From Stercorarius parasiticus (lineage: Eukaryota; Chordata; Aves; Charadriiformes; Stercorariidae): a stretch of DNA of 64,000 nucleotides. Of this stretch, positions 13,734 to 24,416 are shown piece by piece (the stretch's first letter is position 1; each line of letters opens with the position of its first letter). The position numbers were made by a program, and so were the translations under genes. The notes under the pieces are model-generated. The model was not told the origin of the DNA. It searched no databases and saw only the letters and a list, made by a program, of their open reading frames with translations. The stretch spans positions 1-64,000 of the forward strand of contig VWZL01000806.1 of assembly GCA_013396915.1 (NCBI GenBank), in the 5' to 3' direction.

Positions 13734-14381
13734 TGTTGTAGTAAAATGCATATTAACTAGAAGAATGAAATGTAACATGTAATAGAAGCAATCAAGGGAA
13801 GCTGCTGCGAAAAGTCCTCTATACGGCCCCAACCCTGTTTGATCAGTTATAGAGAAATAGTAACTAGACATGATTTATCTAAGATTAGATTAAGGAACTA
13901 ACTACTAGACAATGCAGCTTTGTTACTAAGCAGGATATTCCTGTCAAGAGGGTGGTGAACTGTAGGCCTGGTCATCAAACCGAGAAAACCACCTGGAACT
14001 GCCAAGATTAGAGGAGAAGTAGTTAAAGGTAATTCCGGCAGGGGGAGATCATGACCGCCAACTCATTGACCACCTACCCAAATGATACCACCTACTCAAA
14101 AGAACAACGGAAGAAGAAAACAGTCTGCGCACTAATTTACATAGGAAGAGAAGAAATCTTGATCAGTCATTAAAGAGGATAACAATGAATATTACAATGA
14201 GCATTAATTGTTAGAATATGTAATAATCAGTGTATAAAAAGGGAAATTTTTGAAACTAAGGTGTGCTCCCTTGGGACAAGCACCTCGTTTCTGCACATTA
14301 ATGGAATAAACTTGGAAATACCTCTGCTCCGTGTGTTATTGCCTTGCACACCAGTTAAAAGACCCCACTTTTGTGACGACA
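13734..14381 (+). mobile_element. solo LTR of an endogenous retrovirus
   Basis: The segment has the full anatomy of a long terminal repeat of about 650 bp. It starts with TGTTGTAG. A TATA box (TATAAAA) is at 14233-14239 and a poly(A) signal (AATAAA) at 14305-14310, about 70 bp further on as expected for U3-R. A short U5 ends in GTGACGACA. Placing the ends at 13734 and 14381 gives a 4-bp direct repeat ACAG on both sides (13730-13733 and 14382-14385). Ending at 14384 instead gives a perfect 6-bp terminal inverted repeat TGTTGT/ACAACA but no target duplication. No primer-binding site follows and no gag/pol/env is near, so it is a recombination-derived solo LTR. Strand is set by the TATA-to-AATAAA order. 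The 4-bp duplication would fit an ERV1-like (class I) element, but the class is inferred. Confidence 0.72.
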
Positions 14382-17300
14382 ACAGCAAACTTACCATAGG
14401 ATTTTTCTGTGGATTGTTTGCATCTGCTTGCACCAGACCCTCGAAACCTCAGGTAAATGCTGGCACCTCCAGGCATAACAGTGTCTCCCATAGTTTCCAG
14501 ATGTAAGGCCTAAGGAGAACAAATGATAGTGCCTACGGATCCTATCTTGCGGGATACATTTCAACTTCATGAAGACACATGGTCATATTTAAAACAGATA
14601 ACAGGTTATCACCTTATGGGGCATTAAGATTTGCTAATGGGATGAACTTAACCCTTTCAGTTTTCCGTAGCCCTCCATTTCCACGTGTGCTGCTACCAGG
14701 CAGCCTTTTGTTTGCCGTATGGAACAACTCTCTGCCATCCAGTCACTGAGAAGTTACTACGCATTAACCGGTCTTAAATGATAGGAGGTAAATACGGAGG
14801 GGAGCAGGATGCCTGTATGGGAAGGTGTAAGAGTTGTGCTGAATAGTGACTCAAGATTCAGTAGCTACATAAGGGCTTGTAACTTCCAGTTGTATCACAC
14901 CTTGATAGAATTGTTACTATAATGCAGCAATTGTTAGTAACACTTTACACAGCCCCAAAAGGCACCATTTAATTCTACCAATTCACATTTACAGCTGGAA
15001 ATGACATGCGAAAATGGTTTTGTATTTCTAGACACGTAGGTGCCTATTGTGCTATTTCAGTTAATGTCACTGTGGTTTTAGCTGTTTCTTCTTGGTTTTA
15101 ATTATCTTTCCCTCTCCTGCCATCCAAGAACAAAAGACAAGGTAACAGAACTAGCAACATGAAACTGTAATTATATTCCCTCAGGAAATACTGTCACTAG
15201 TAGCTATCTTTTACTTTGTTTAGATACTAAGGCATTTTGAACTACTAGAAAATGCAGATACTATTTGGTTATTTCTGTACAGTTCTATGTAGCAGCACTT
15301 AATTTTAAAAATAATGGGGCTTTTCACTTTGCTGTAGCCAGAGCAGTATAATTATGTTTCCTATGCACATCATACTACAAGATAAGTAATAAAGACTTGA
15401 ATCCTCAGGAGCTGTAACTTGAAATACTGGCTTCAGTGACTGTTGTACCTAAAGCAAGCAAAGTAATGTTAAATCATATTCCAGCTTCCCAGCAGTGCCA
15501 GCTTATAAAAGCTGAGGGTCTGGCTGGAGGGCCTTCAGGAACAGAGACTTTCTGTTGCAATATTTTGCCTTTCACTCACCAATGTCAAACCAAGAACTTC
15601 TGGGTTCCTGGCTTAGTCATGCAGATTACAATCGGTATAATGCAGAAGTCAATACGGATGTGAAGGCTTTTGCCCGAGCTTGCAAACTCAAGGGCCATTT
15701 AGCCAGAAAAAAATACATTACGCAACCTGTTCCTTAGCATGGCAGGAAAGGAATGCTGGAGGCAAGATTGCCCACGGATGCTATAACAGACAGCCTGGGG
15801 CAAGGCACATGGTTTTTCCAGAGTCAAAGGTAACTTTATGTAAAGATTTTCTACGGAAAGGAGTAAAAATTATTTAAAAATTATTTTTACAGAGAATTAC
15901 CATTGTTTGGGAAAAATATTTTTTCTATTTCTTATTCCAGAAGTTTGGTTTGGTTTGAAATTCAGAATTTCACAAGGAAGTGAGCTAACGATAAATAACA
16001 TCACCAAGGATCACAGCCATAGCCCATCAGGCACATCAGTTAGTACAGCTATCTTCTAATACTGTCAAAGTGTTTATACTCTCAATAGAGTTTCTTTTCA
16101 CCCTGTTTTAAATACCAGCAGCTACAGAACAAGTTTAACTCCAGTGAGTTTTCTTCTCCAAAGTAATTTTTAATATACAAAGAGCACGGCAGCCACAGCA
16201 CAGAGAATGCCACCCAATTTGCTGTGTCAGGTCATAGCTGGCGGGGAAATTGCCCTTTGTTGATGGGTGCAGTTATAGCACTGCAGAGCTACCTTGGAAC
16301 AGCCCTGAATATGGAGGCAGAGTTTTCCCAGGATTTCATTACCTTCATTCAGTGCCATTAACCCGCACAGAGCTCACTGAAGACCTTTGCCTTTGGGCAA
16401 TTTTAGTTTCATATAACAGAAGTGCATTGCACAGCAGTCACTACGTCCCACAATGATCGCTCTTCCAGTAATTGCATGCAGTAATGATTTAGATCACAGT
16501 AAGTCTGTGCTCCTAGCGTTTCTTACAATAGGTGGAGAAATGCATTTAATTCACAGACTGATATATCAATATATCTACTTATCCAGGGTAAAAATAGCAA
16601 ATTTTTCATGATGACCAATCCAGTTACTATAATCTTAAATGAAACATAACTGGCCTCCTCTAATACCTCAGTTTCTCAATTTATCTTGTGTAGTGCAGCG
16701 AATTACATTCTATCCATTGGAAACCCTGTCTATATTTTCTTCTGTACAGCGTTATGCACACTGCATGTCCCTGATGCTGAGCATATACACAAAAATGAGT
16801 CCAACAAAATTATGTTTGATGAACCATGTCACATTTTAATTACTTTTTCTAGATTTATATTATTAATAAAGACTTATAAAACTGATCACCCATTTTCTTG
16901 ATTGAAGATCCTCTGTCAAAACAAGTATTACCATTAAGTAGGGTAAAATATTTTTTTTAAGGAATAAACGCACTGTTGGATATGGGTCATGGTACTTTTC
17001 AGTCTAAGTTATTTTAGAAACTATTTTTTTATGCTTTGCAGAGGACAAAATGATCCAGTCTCTAAAAATTACACACTCCAAAAGCTGAAAACAGTCCAAG
17101 TCCATCATTATCTTCCTCTTCTTCTAAAAGGTTAATTCCTTTAAACAGAAATCATTGAAAAAAATAGAAAACATTAAAGGGACTACAGAGATAAACAGAA
17201 GAATTATTGGGATGGTGGAAGGTTTACAAGAAGTTATGTCTAATGAGGCAAGATAGGCAATCAGCTAAATCAGTCAAATAAAATTTAAAAGGATGTGGTT

Positions 17301-19183
17301 TGTGATATATGTATATAGCAATGAGCCTGAACATGTTTATCTAGACTATCCCCAGATCACTCTTGCAGATCCATTTTGAAACGCAAAAGTATGTGGATTA
17401 TCTAATGAAAAATAAACATTGTAGGAGAGGTGCTTGCTTACTGTAACATGGTGTAATGTTACATAAATTATCAGGATGACATGATTTTAAACTGCAAATA
17501 TCAAAGGGTTGTATATATGTATATTTTCGCTGTGCATAATACTGTAATGTCCTTTGACAGCAGTAATGAGAAAGTCTATTCCAATTTTAAAAAAAAGAGT
17601 AAAAAAATCAGTATTAACAACAAAATCAGAAATTATTTGTGGCCTCACAGTCACCTGACACCCCAATAAGCCTGCGAGAGGAGCTGGTGAAAACCTCCTG
17701 AGACCTGATGGATGACACTTGTTTCCATGAACCTCAGACAAAATTGAATTTCCAGCATCACCTCATCTAAAATATTATTCAATATGTTCATATAATAGCC
17801 TCAACTGCTGCAGCTACAAGGCCTGAAGTGAAGGAGATTGAAAAGGAGAAGGAAAGAGACCACTCAAACCAGACAACAGATAGGACTAAGAAATTATCTG
17901 CTGTCACTCAAACTTTAATGGTACACAAAACATTGAGATTTCAATCATTTCATATTTTTCTGTGTTGCACAGAAATAGGATTTTTTTTTGGCTAACTCAG
18001 TAACCATCTTCAAAGAATTTTTTTCTTATGTTTCCATTCCTAGTGTATGTATAGTGAAAATATCCTGATATATCCAGGACAGGTCTGATAAATTTATTGG
18101 GCAGTAGATTCAATTCTCTATCGAAGAAAAAAGTTATGATAGCTTAAGTTTCACAAGAATAATATTAAGTCATTGTATTGTGAATTTCGGTTGCAACTTT
18201 ACAAATAGGTACATTTTAATGGTTATAAGGAGGAATTATTCAGATGGGCGCCCAGGCAGGCTGGACAGAAGCTTAAGCAGAGGCAGAAGAAGTTAATTCT
18301 CTAAGCTGCAGGCACGTTGCCCAGATACATCTGCCCACATCCTGAGCTGTCGATCATTTTAACTGAGCTTTGAGCCCCTGCGCACACCAAGGGCCCAAAG
18401 GAAACTCTGGGTTCCAGAAAGTTGAATCTCTGCAGATTTACATGATCACTTGCACCCTGACTGGAGTTTGGTCCTGAAGGGAGCCTGTGAAGTGGAGTAT
18501 CTAAAGGTTCTGATATATGAGATTTGATTTTCTGTGCTGAAGATGCCATGCTATACAGTGGCAGCATGTTATACTACTACTCTGTAGTCTCATTTCAGGT
18601 TCTTTCTTCTAGGTAAGTTTTAAACTTTAAATTCTATGTCCAATGGGAGGTTTACACTTTTAATTCTATTTTCCCAAGTGGGAACTTTCAGCATGTGCTA
18701 CATGGCTGCTGTGTTACCAGGGACTTTCAAAATATGTAGAAAACTTGGCTTATTTGAAACATTTCTGTTTTACCATGTGTGAATTTTGTTGGACTGTGGT
18801 GAAGTACAGCGGATGGGAAAAGAAAACATGAAACAGATGGGACAGAAAAGGGTGATTTTACAAGACATTGCAGGTTACTTGCATAGATGATTATTTTTGC
18901 TACATAGCTTTTAGTATTTTTAATATGCTAAATCTTATTTAGAATTCTAAAATATCTGTAAGCATATAGTGCACCAGAGAGCCTCTTAAAAATCTAAACC
19001 AATAAAGTGGCAAGAGTACCAATTTTAAAAGGTTAAAGGGAATGATAAAATGGTTGACTATGGCAGGTAATTGCATTAGCCTAGGAGGCTCTGCCAAAAG
19101 GAATAAGTGCTCTTCTGCTTCTCTGATTAGTGACAGGAATCCATTAGGAAGAGCTTGAGTATAATTAGAAAGGAGAGATTAAA

Positions 19184-19200
19184 AACAACAACAACAACAA
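19184..19200. repeat. (AAC)n simple repeat
   Basis: Short run of AAC trinucleotides followed by an A-run. Confidence 0.85.
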
Positions 19201-20068
19201 AAAAACCATAGCAGCATTTAGAGAAATCAGGAAATGCAGAAATAGGTAGCGTGAAACATAATCAAAGGAGCATATTAGGTGTTCTTAGTAGTTTCTTGTG
19301 CAGTACAGTTTAGAAATACTTGTAAACCAGGAAGGAGAGAGTAAATGATATAAACAGGTACTTCTCTCATACCTTTTCTTAGTTTATCAGCAGAGAAATT
19401 AAGATATCAGTGCAAAATATACCAGAATCAGTGACAAAAGTGAAAAAAAAATTGCCAAATAAAAGCAATTTAAAGAAAATTTCAGACAAATGCTGGAAAA
19501 TCTGCTATAATCCGCGCAAAGAACACAAGTTTCAAAACAAGGCCCTCTTGCCTTCATTTAATGGTCTGTTGAGTCATTAAAGTCCAATTTGCAGAAATAC
19601 TGCCTCAGCTACGCGGATAAATGTGTTCACAATCTGTAAACTGTAGACTTAAACAATGGCATTGAATTGATAGGAATGTAGTCTCAAAGCATAAACCTGG
19701 CTAAATTAAAAGCATTGTATTTACAAAATCAGGAGACAGCAAATATTCGGGTATCTCTTTAAATCAGTGCCTGCATCCTCAGATTTGCTGAAGCTCAGTC
19801 AGTGACCTAACTGTGACAGCGCTGGGCTCAGCATTAGCAGATTTATTCTCCTAACGGTTGATTTAAAAATAACCCAGATTATGTATGAGTTTCAGTGATT
19901 TATCATTTTTAGCCCATTTATTTATATTTAAGCAATCCCTGGAATACCGTACCAGTTTCATTCATACCCCCACTGCTGTAAGCAGATCTGAACTCTGCAT
20001 TTCTAAGAGCTTACCATTCATCAGGAACTTTGCAATAAGTATACATTAAATGAAACAGAAAAAAAAAA

Positions 20069-20095
20069 CCCACCACCACCACCAACAACAACAAA
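20069..20095. repeat. compound (CCA)n(ACA)n simple repeat
   Basis: Four to five CCA/CAC units pass directly into CAA units after an A8 run. Confidence 0.85.
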
Positions 20096-20624
20096 ATCAA
20101 ATCAACACAATTTAAAGTTAGTGGTGTATTTTCTATTTTGTTTACCATCATGTGGCTATATCCTTCAATCATTAAGGTAATAGCACATACAAAACCCACA
20201 AATGTAAGAGAGATTAGCTTAAAAAAAAATCCACAAAAATAACTGCAAGCATAACTGCAATTTTCTATTTCTATTGTATTGCTTGGTCTTATTGATAACA
20301 TGGAATATAGTCAAGAAACTCTACATGTGTCTCCACATGTACTCCATGATGCACTTCAGACTAACATGCATTTCAGATGCGTTTCAGATCCTGACAAAGC
20401 TATGTCTGACTGCTCGCTGTTCCCTCACTGATGTAGTTTCCCCTGCTCATTACTTTTTTTCTCGCTTCTAAACCCAGCTGTTAATTGCTTTAACCTTTAC
20501 TTGTTTCCCTTGAACTCAGGCAATTTGCATTTTACTACAGCTAAGCTAACCACAATTTCAACCTCCATTCTAATTAATGCAGTTATAACACTGTAAGTGA
20601 GATTTTCAAGAATATTCAGAAATC

Positions 20625-20667
20625 GGTCTAACTCTTACATGTCAATGGGTCTAATTCTTACATGTCA
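20625..20667. repeat. imperfect tandem duplication, about 22-bp unit
   Basis: The block GGTCTAACTCTTACATGTCA is followed at once by GGTCTAATTCTTACATGTCA. The copies differ at one base (C/T). A small local slippage duplication. Confidence 0.85.
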
Positions 20668-22055
20668 GAATTTCTGAAAATCTGATACATGGTATTGTCA
20701 TTATAATGGGGTCTCTTTTGCAGCATTGTATGGCTACTGTCTCCTAAGTACCATACTGTAGTCACTGCTTTATCATATTTAACATGATATTCCACAGTAA
20801 CTGGAATTTAATGGCAAATTGTTCATGGATGTAAGAACATTTAATCTATACATAGTAAACCTACTTTACTTTGCCTCATTGATACAAAACACAGTAGAAA
20901 AGACTATCACAGCCAGGTATCCCTTTATTTTAATTTATGCATTTGCAATGGTATCGGTAAAATTAATGCAAAAAAATGTAAATTAAGATCCAGATATCAA
21001 CCTGCCAAATTTAGATTCTTGTGTTTTCCCTCGCCTCCCCTGAAAAAATACATGACTTAGGAGAACTTACACAGCAATTATTCTACACAGCTGTCAAGAT
21101 ACTCTACAAAAGATCCTTTGTAGATGGGGAGAGTGAAGTATTGAGAGGCAACAATTTTTTTTTTCCAGATTACGAACTATTTAAAGAACAAGATTGGACT
21201 AGAAATCAGTGCACATTTACATTGAATAGTTTTTGGTTTGTAACTAGGTCATTAAATGAGATGCATCATCACCCAAGGGTCTCATTATACTCAATGGCGA
21301 AAGACCAGCTGAATAACCCCATGGAGCTGCCCATCAGGTATAAGTATCTACAGAGCCTATGCTTCTTTCTTAATGTCCTAATTAAAAATTTAAGGTCAGG
21401 TAGAATGAGTCTCGGTAATCCTGCACTGTGGGTACCTTTCAGCTCCGGCTTGTGTCCCAACCACGTCCTCCAGCTCAGAAGTAAAGCCAGTTACACACCT
21501 GCCCCTACTTCCCGCCCGGCAGATCTCTGTGGAAAGAAAAATAGATGGAGACCACAGGAGTACTTCTGTGCTATTCTGACAGGAATAGCATAGCTATGGA
21601 CATTTCCAGGCATGACGTTCTAAAATCTCCAGGCTAAGGACATTAGTCTGCATGAGGCTGCAAAGGCTGCGAGCAGAGCCACCACGCCAAGAGGAAAGCG
21701 GGCAGTCACGCCGGTGTTTGCATTTGGGAGCCTGAAGGAAGGAAGGACTGAAACCACAACATGGTCACAGTGCAAGTTCGGAAATTGTTCATCTAAAATC
21801 CAAGGCTTAAATCGCATTGACTTGTTTCTTCATAGGTGTTTTTAATTAGTTTCTTAGCAGACAAAAACATAGCCACATTTTTGTTCATCCAAATGAATAA
21901 AGAATCTAAAATTCACTTTTTTCATCTTTGGCTTGTATTCACGAGTGGGACCCCATAGTCAAAATGTTTTCACTGTCTTTTTACCGTATTGTCTGACTTC
22001 CTTCAGCATCCCTCAGTTAAACATAAGTTGCTGGTCCCATGTAGACTTGAACACT

Positions 22056-22141
22056 ATCAAAACAGAGCTATTCCCTACTTTGCTACTATGATTCCTGTAT
22101 CAAAATAGAGCTATTCCCTAGTTTGCTACTATGATTCCTGT
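22056..22141. repeat. tandem duplication, 2 x 43 bp
   Basis: Two adjacent 43-bp units (22056-22098 and 22099-22141) each begin ATCAAAA and end TATGATTCCTGT. They differ at two positions (C/T and C/G). The near identity indicates a recent local duplication. It is not within a gene. Confidence 0.93.
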
Positions 22142-23653
22142 GCTGTTTGACAGCATAACTCTGAATCTATTTACTTGGATGGACTATTTAAAATTCAGTG
22201 CTCAGTTTCCTGCCTATGACTGCTACATCCTAAATTATTGGATAAAAAAAAAAATAATAAAATGCTACTGTCACTGCCTTCTGTAGTTCTCTAAATCAGT
22301 TTTATTGCAAGAGCACAAACAGGTAGTGTTCCAATACAAGCTAAATGAAGACTTTGCTCAAGCTAATCACGCTTTCCTGATCTATTTTTTTTTAGTAAAA
22401 AACTTGGGGAAATACTGTTTAGGGACAATCTTTACAACGAATGTGCTTCTTTAAATATTTGGTCCTCCAACTTGAAAAAATCAAATTTTCATATAGCATT
22501 TGTAAAAGATAGCAAAGTACTTTTAAACAAGTGAAAGTGAATTGATCATATATAGTAAGAAGGACTACTAGCAGAACGATGTTAGTAGGAGCCACATCTA
22601 TTTTGGGACCCTTTCTCCTGATAGTAGATGTATTCCACTAAAAAGCATGTCAGCTCCTGTGAGACACCTTCTCTATCAGTGAGTTATTATCCTATTTTTC
22701 CTGCAAAGACAGTTAAGAAGCTGGAAGAACTTGGAGTCTTAGTTTTTAAAATAAAAAGCTTTACACTTTCTTTCACAGACAAGGATGAAAGAAGTACTAT
22801 TTAAGCTAAAAGGATGATGCTGGCACAAGAAGCACAATGCACGTGGGCATAAACTGGTGATGGATACATTTGTGATGAACCTTAGGAAGTGTTTAAGCAT
22901 AGGAGAAATGACATCCTGGACGAGGTCTACGGAGAAGGACACTCAAAAAAAATCACTTCTAGTACAGGAACGGGCTTCCCAGTATTAATAGCACACCACA
23001 CTACAGGACCAAACCACAGATTTTAGCAATTGCTACAACAGCAAAAAATAAGTAATGAAAATGTTTTGCCTGACACCTCAACGTTTAGATTTTTTACATT
23101 TCTAATACTGGAGCTCTTACACATTTTCATATTACAAGCACGTTTGACTGCTTCTGGTAGCTTGAAGAATAGCAAGTCCCCAGCAGTGACACATTACCTG
23201 GCAATACACAGAACTGTAAACTACATTCCCTGACCTGTCATACTGTCAAAGTAAATCATCATTAAGCTGAACAATTCACTGATAATTCAAACAGCTAAAA
23301 TATTTTAACATAATAGCAGTGACCTTAGCCCACTGTGAGACTTTGATGTGCGCCATTGAGATGTTAGAGAAATTATGAATTATGCCTGCAGAAAGTTGTA
23401 TCTTAGTAAGAAACATCAGAATCTTGAGGCACTACTATATTGTAAAAAAGGACTTTTATTCTACACATGCATTCACCTATCTTCACAGGGAGCTTGAAAG
23501 AAAGAACTAGCATGAAACTACTACTTGATACCTTAGTACTATGTGAAAGTAATGGCACATGCGGGTGCCAGTGAATTTCTAATTATCATTTAGAAGCGCA
23601 TCTTTCATGCAGCAGGTAGAGGTTTGGTAGCTCACCATGGTAAAAGAAAACAT
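22142..23653. other. intergenic, nothing recognised
   Basis: No gene, RNA or clear repeat is recognised in this AT-rich stretch upstream of the TMA16 CpG island. Confidence 0.5.
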
Positions 23654-23690
23654 CTGTCTTAATATAAAACTTCAGTTTATATTAAGACAG
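23654..23690. repeat. perfect 15-bp inverted repeat (hairpin)
   Basis: The left arm CTGTCTTAATATAAA (23654-23668) and the exact reverse complement TTTATATTAAGACAG (23676-23690) flank a 7-nt loop, ACTTCAG. It is the cleanest hairpin I saw in the window. It could be the remnant of a small palindromic element or a structured transcript. Nothing identifies it as a known microRNA. Confidence 0.9.
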
Positions 23691-23784
23691 TAAAATAATG
23701 ACAAATAAATTAAATGAATTAAAACAATAACATAATTTTTATTGTCCTTTTACAGAAGCAGAGCTGAAACAAACGCAACTGCTG

Positions 23785-23970
23785 ATGGGTGTCAGGGCCT
23801 CCTCATGGGGGGAGGACACCCGCCCCTGGCTGCGTGTTCCTTCCTTCAATAAAATCTTCATCTTGCACTTCTAGAGTGTCCCAAGGACATTCGGTTTATA
23901 GGGACGGATGAAGTCTGTCGGCCCAGGTGGTGAAGTTGGCGCAAAAGGGGACGTTTTGGGTCACAAAGCC
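23785..23970 (+). mobile_element. possible degraded LTR R/U5 with PBS-like motif
   Basis: An AATAAA lies in 'CCTTCAATAAAATCTTC' near 23834. About 100 bp further on, near 23938, is TGGCGCAAAAGGGGAC, which resembles a lysine-tRNA primer-binding site of the TGGCGCC...GGGAC type. The spacing of poly(A) signal, U5-sized segment and PBS-like string suggests an old retroviral LTR edge. I cannot place a TG start, TATA box or target duplication, so this is tentative. Confidence 0.28.
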
Positions 23971-24413
23971 CTTTCTAAAGCCTGGTGAGGAGTCACACAG
24001 TCCAAACCGGAGGACTACCTCCAGTGCTTCTCATTCAATCTTAAACATTCAATATTAAACAATATCAAACTAAAACAACTTGACAGAAAAGAGCTATCAG
24101 CGACAAAACTGCAAGATGTAACAAGGCCTAAATACAGCGTCTGTGTGGTGCTCAGAGCTGAACAGCCACAGAGGACCGTCCGCAGACCCCGGTCCCGGCC
24201 TGTGACTTCCCACCACAAACCCGCTTTGCGGCGGCCCCGCAGCGGCCTCGCAGCCCGGGACGACCCGCGTCTTTGGACTCCGAGAGAAGCTGCTGGAACT
24301 GGGCAAGCTGCTGGCGACCGCCCCGCCGCGGAACGCCAGCCGCGCTGCCCGCCCGGCCCGCCCGGAGCCCTTTGTCCGGTGCACCGCGGCGGCGGAAGGA
24401 GGGTCGGCTCGCC

Positions 24414-24416
24414 ATG
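24414..24416 (+). CDS. TMA16: TMA16 coding exon 1 (ATG only)
   Basis: The coding part of exon 1 is just the start codon. The sequence reads GCTCGCCATG|GTGCGT, with the donor immediately after ATG. Joining to exon 2 gives M-PKLRK, matching the MPK start of other vertebrate TMA16 proteins. A G at -3 gives a good initiation context. No other ATG precedes it in frame in the GC-rich leader. Confidence 0.82.

Larger units (their letters stand above)
14386..22055. other. intergenic, mainly featureless
   Basis: AT-rich DNA without a recognisable gene. Separately listed are two simple repeats, a 22-bp tandem duplication and a 190-codon open frame of doubtful status at 21021-21593. I looked for the neuropeptide Y receptor genes that lie on this side of TMA16 in mammals (from memory) and saw no GPCR-like frame. 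Confidence 0.5.

Noticed and set aside
1..24144. Expected upstream neighbours (NPY1R/NPY5R/NAF1 in mammals)
   Set aside because: No seven-transmembrane or NAF1-like frame is present; the intronless-type NPY receptor frame would be obvious if it were here.
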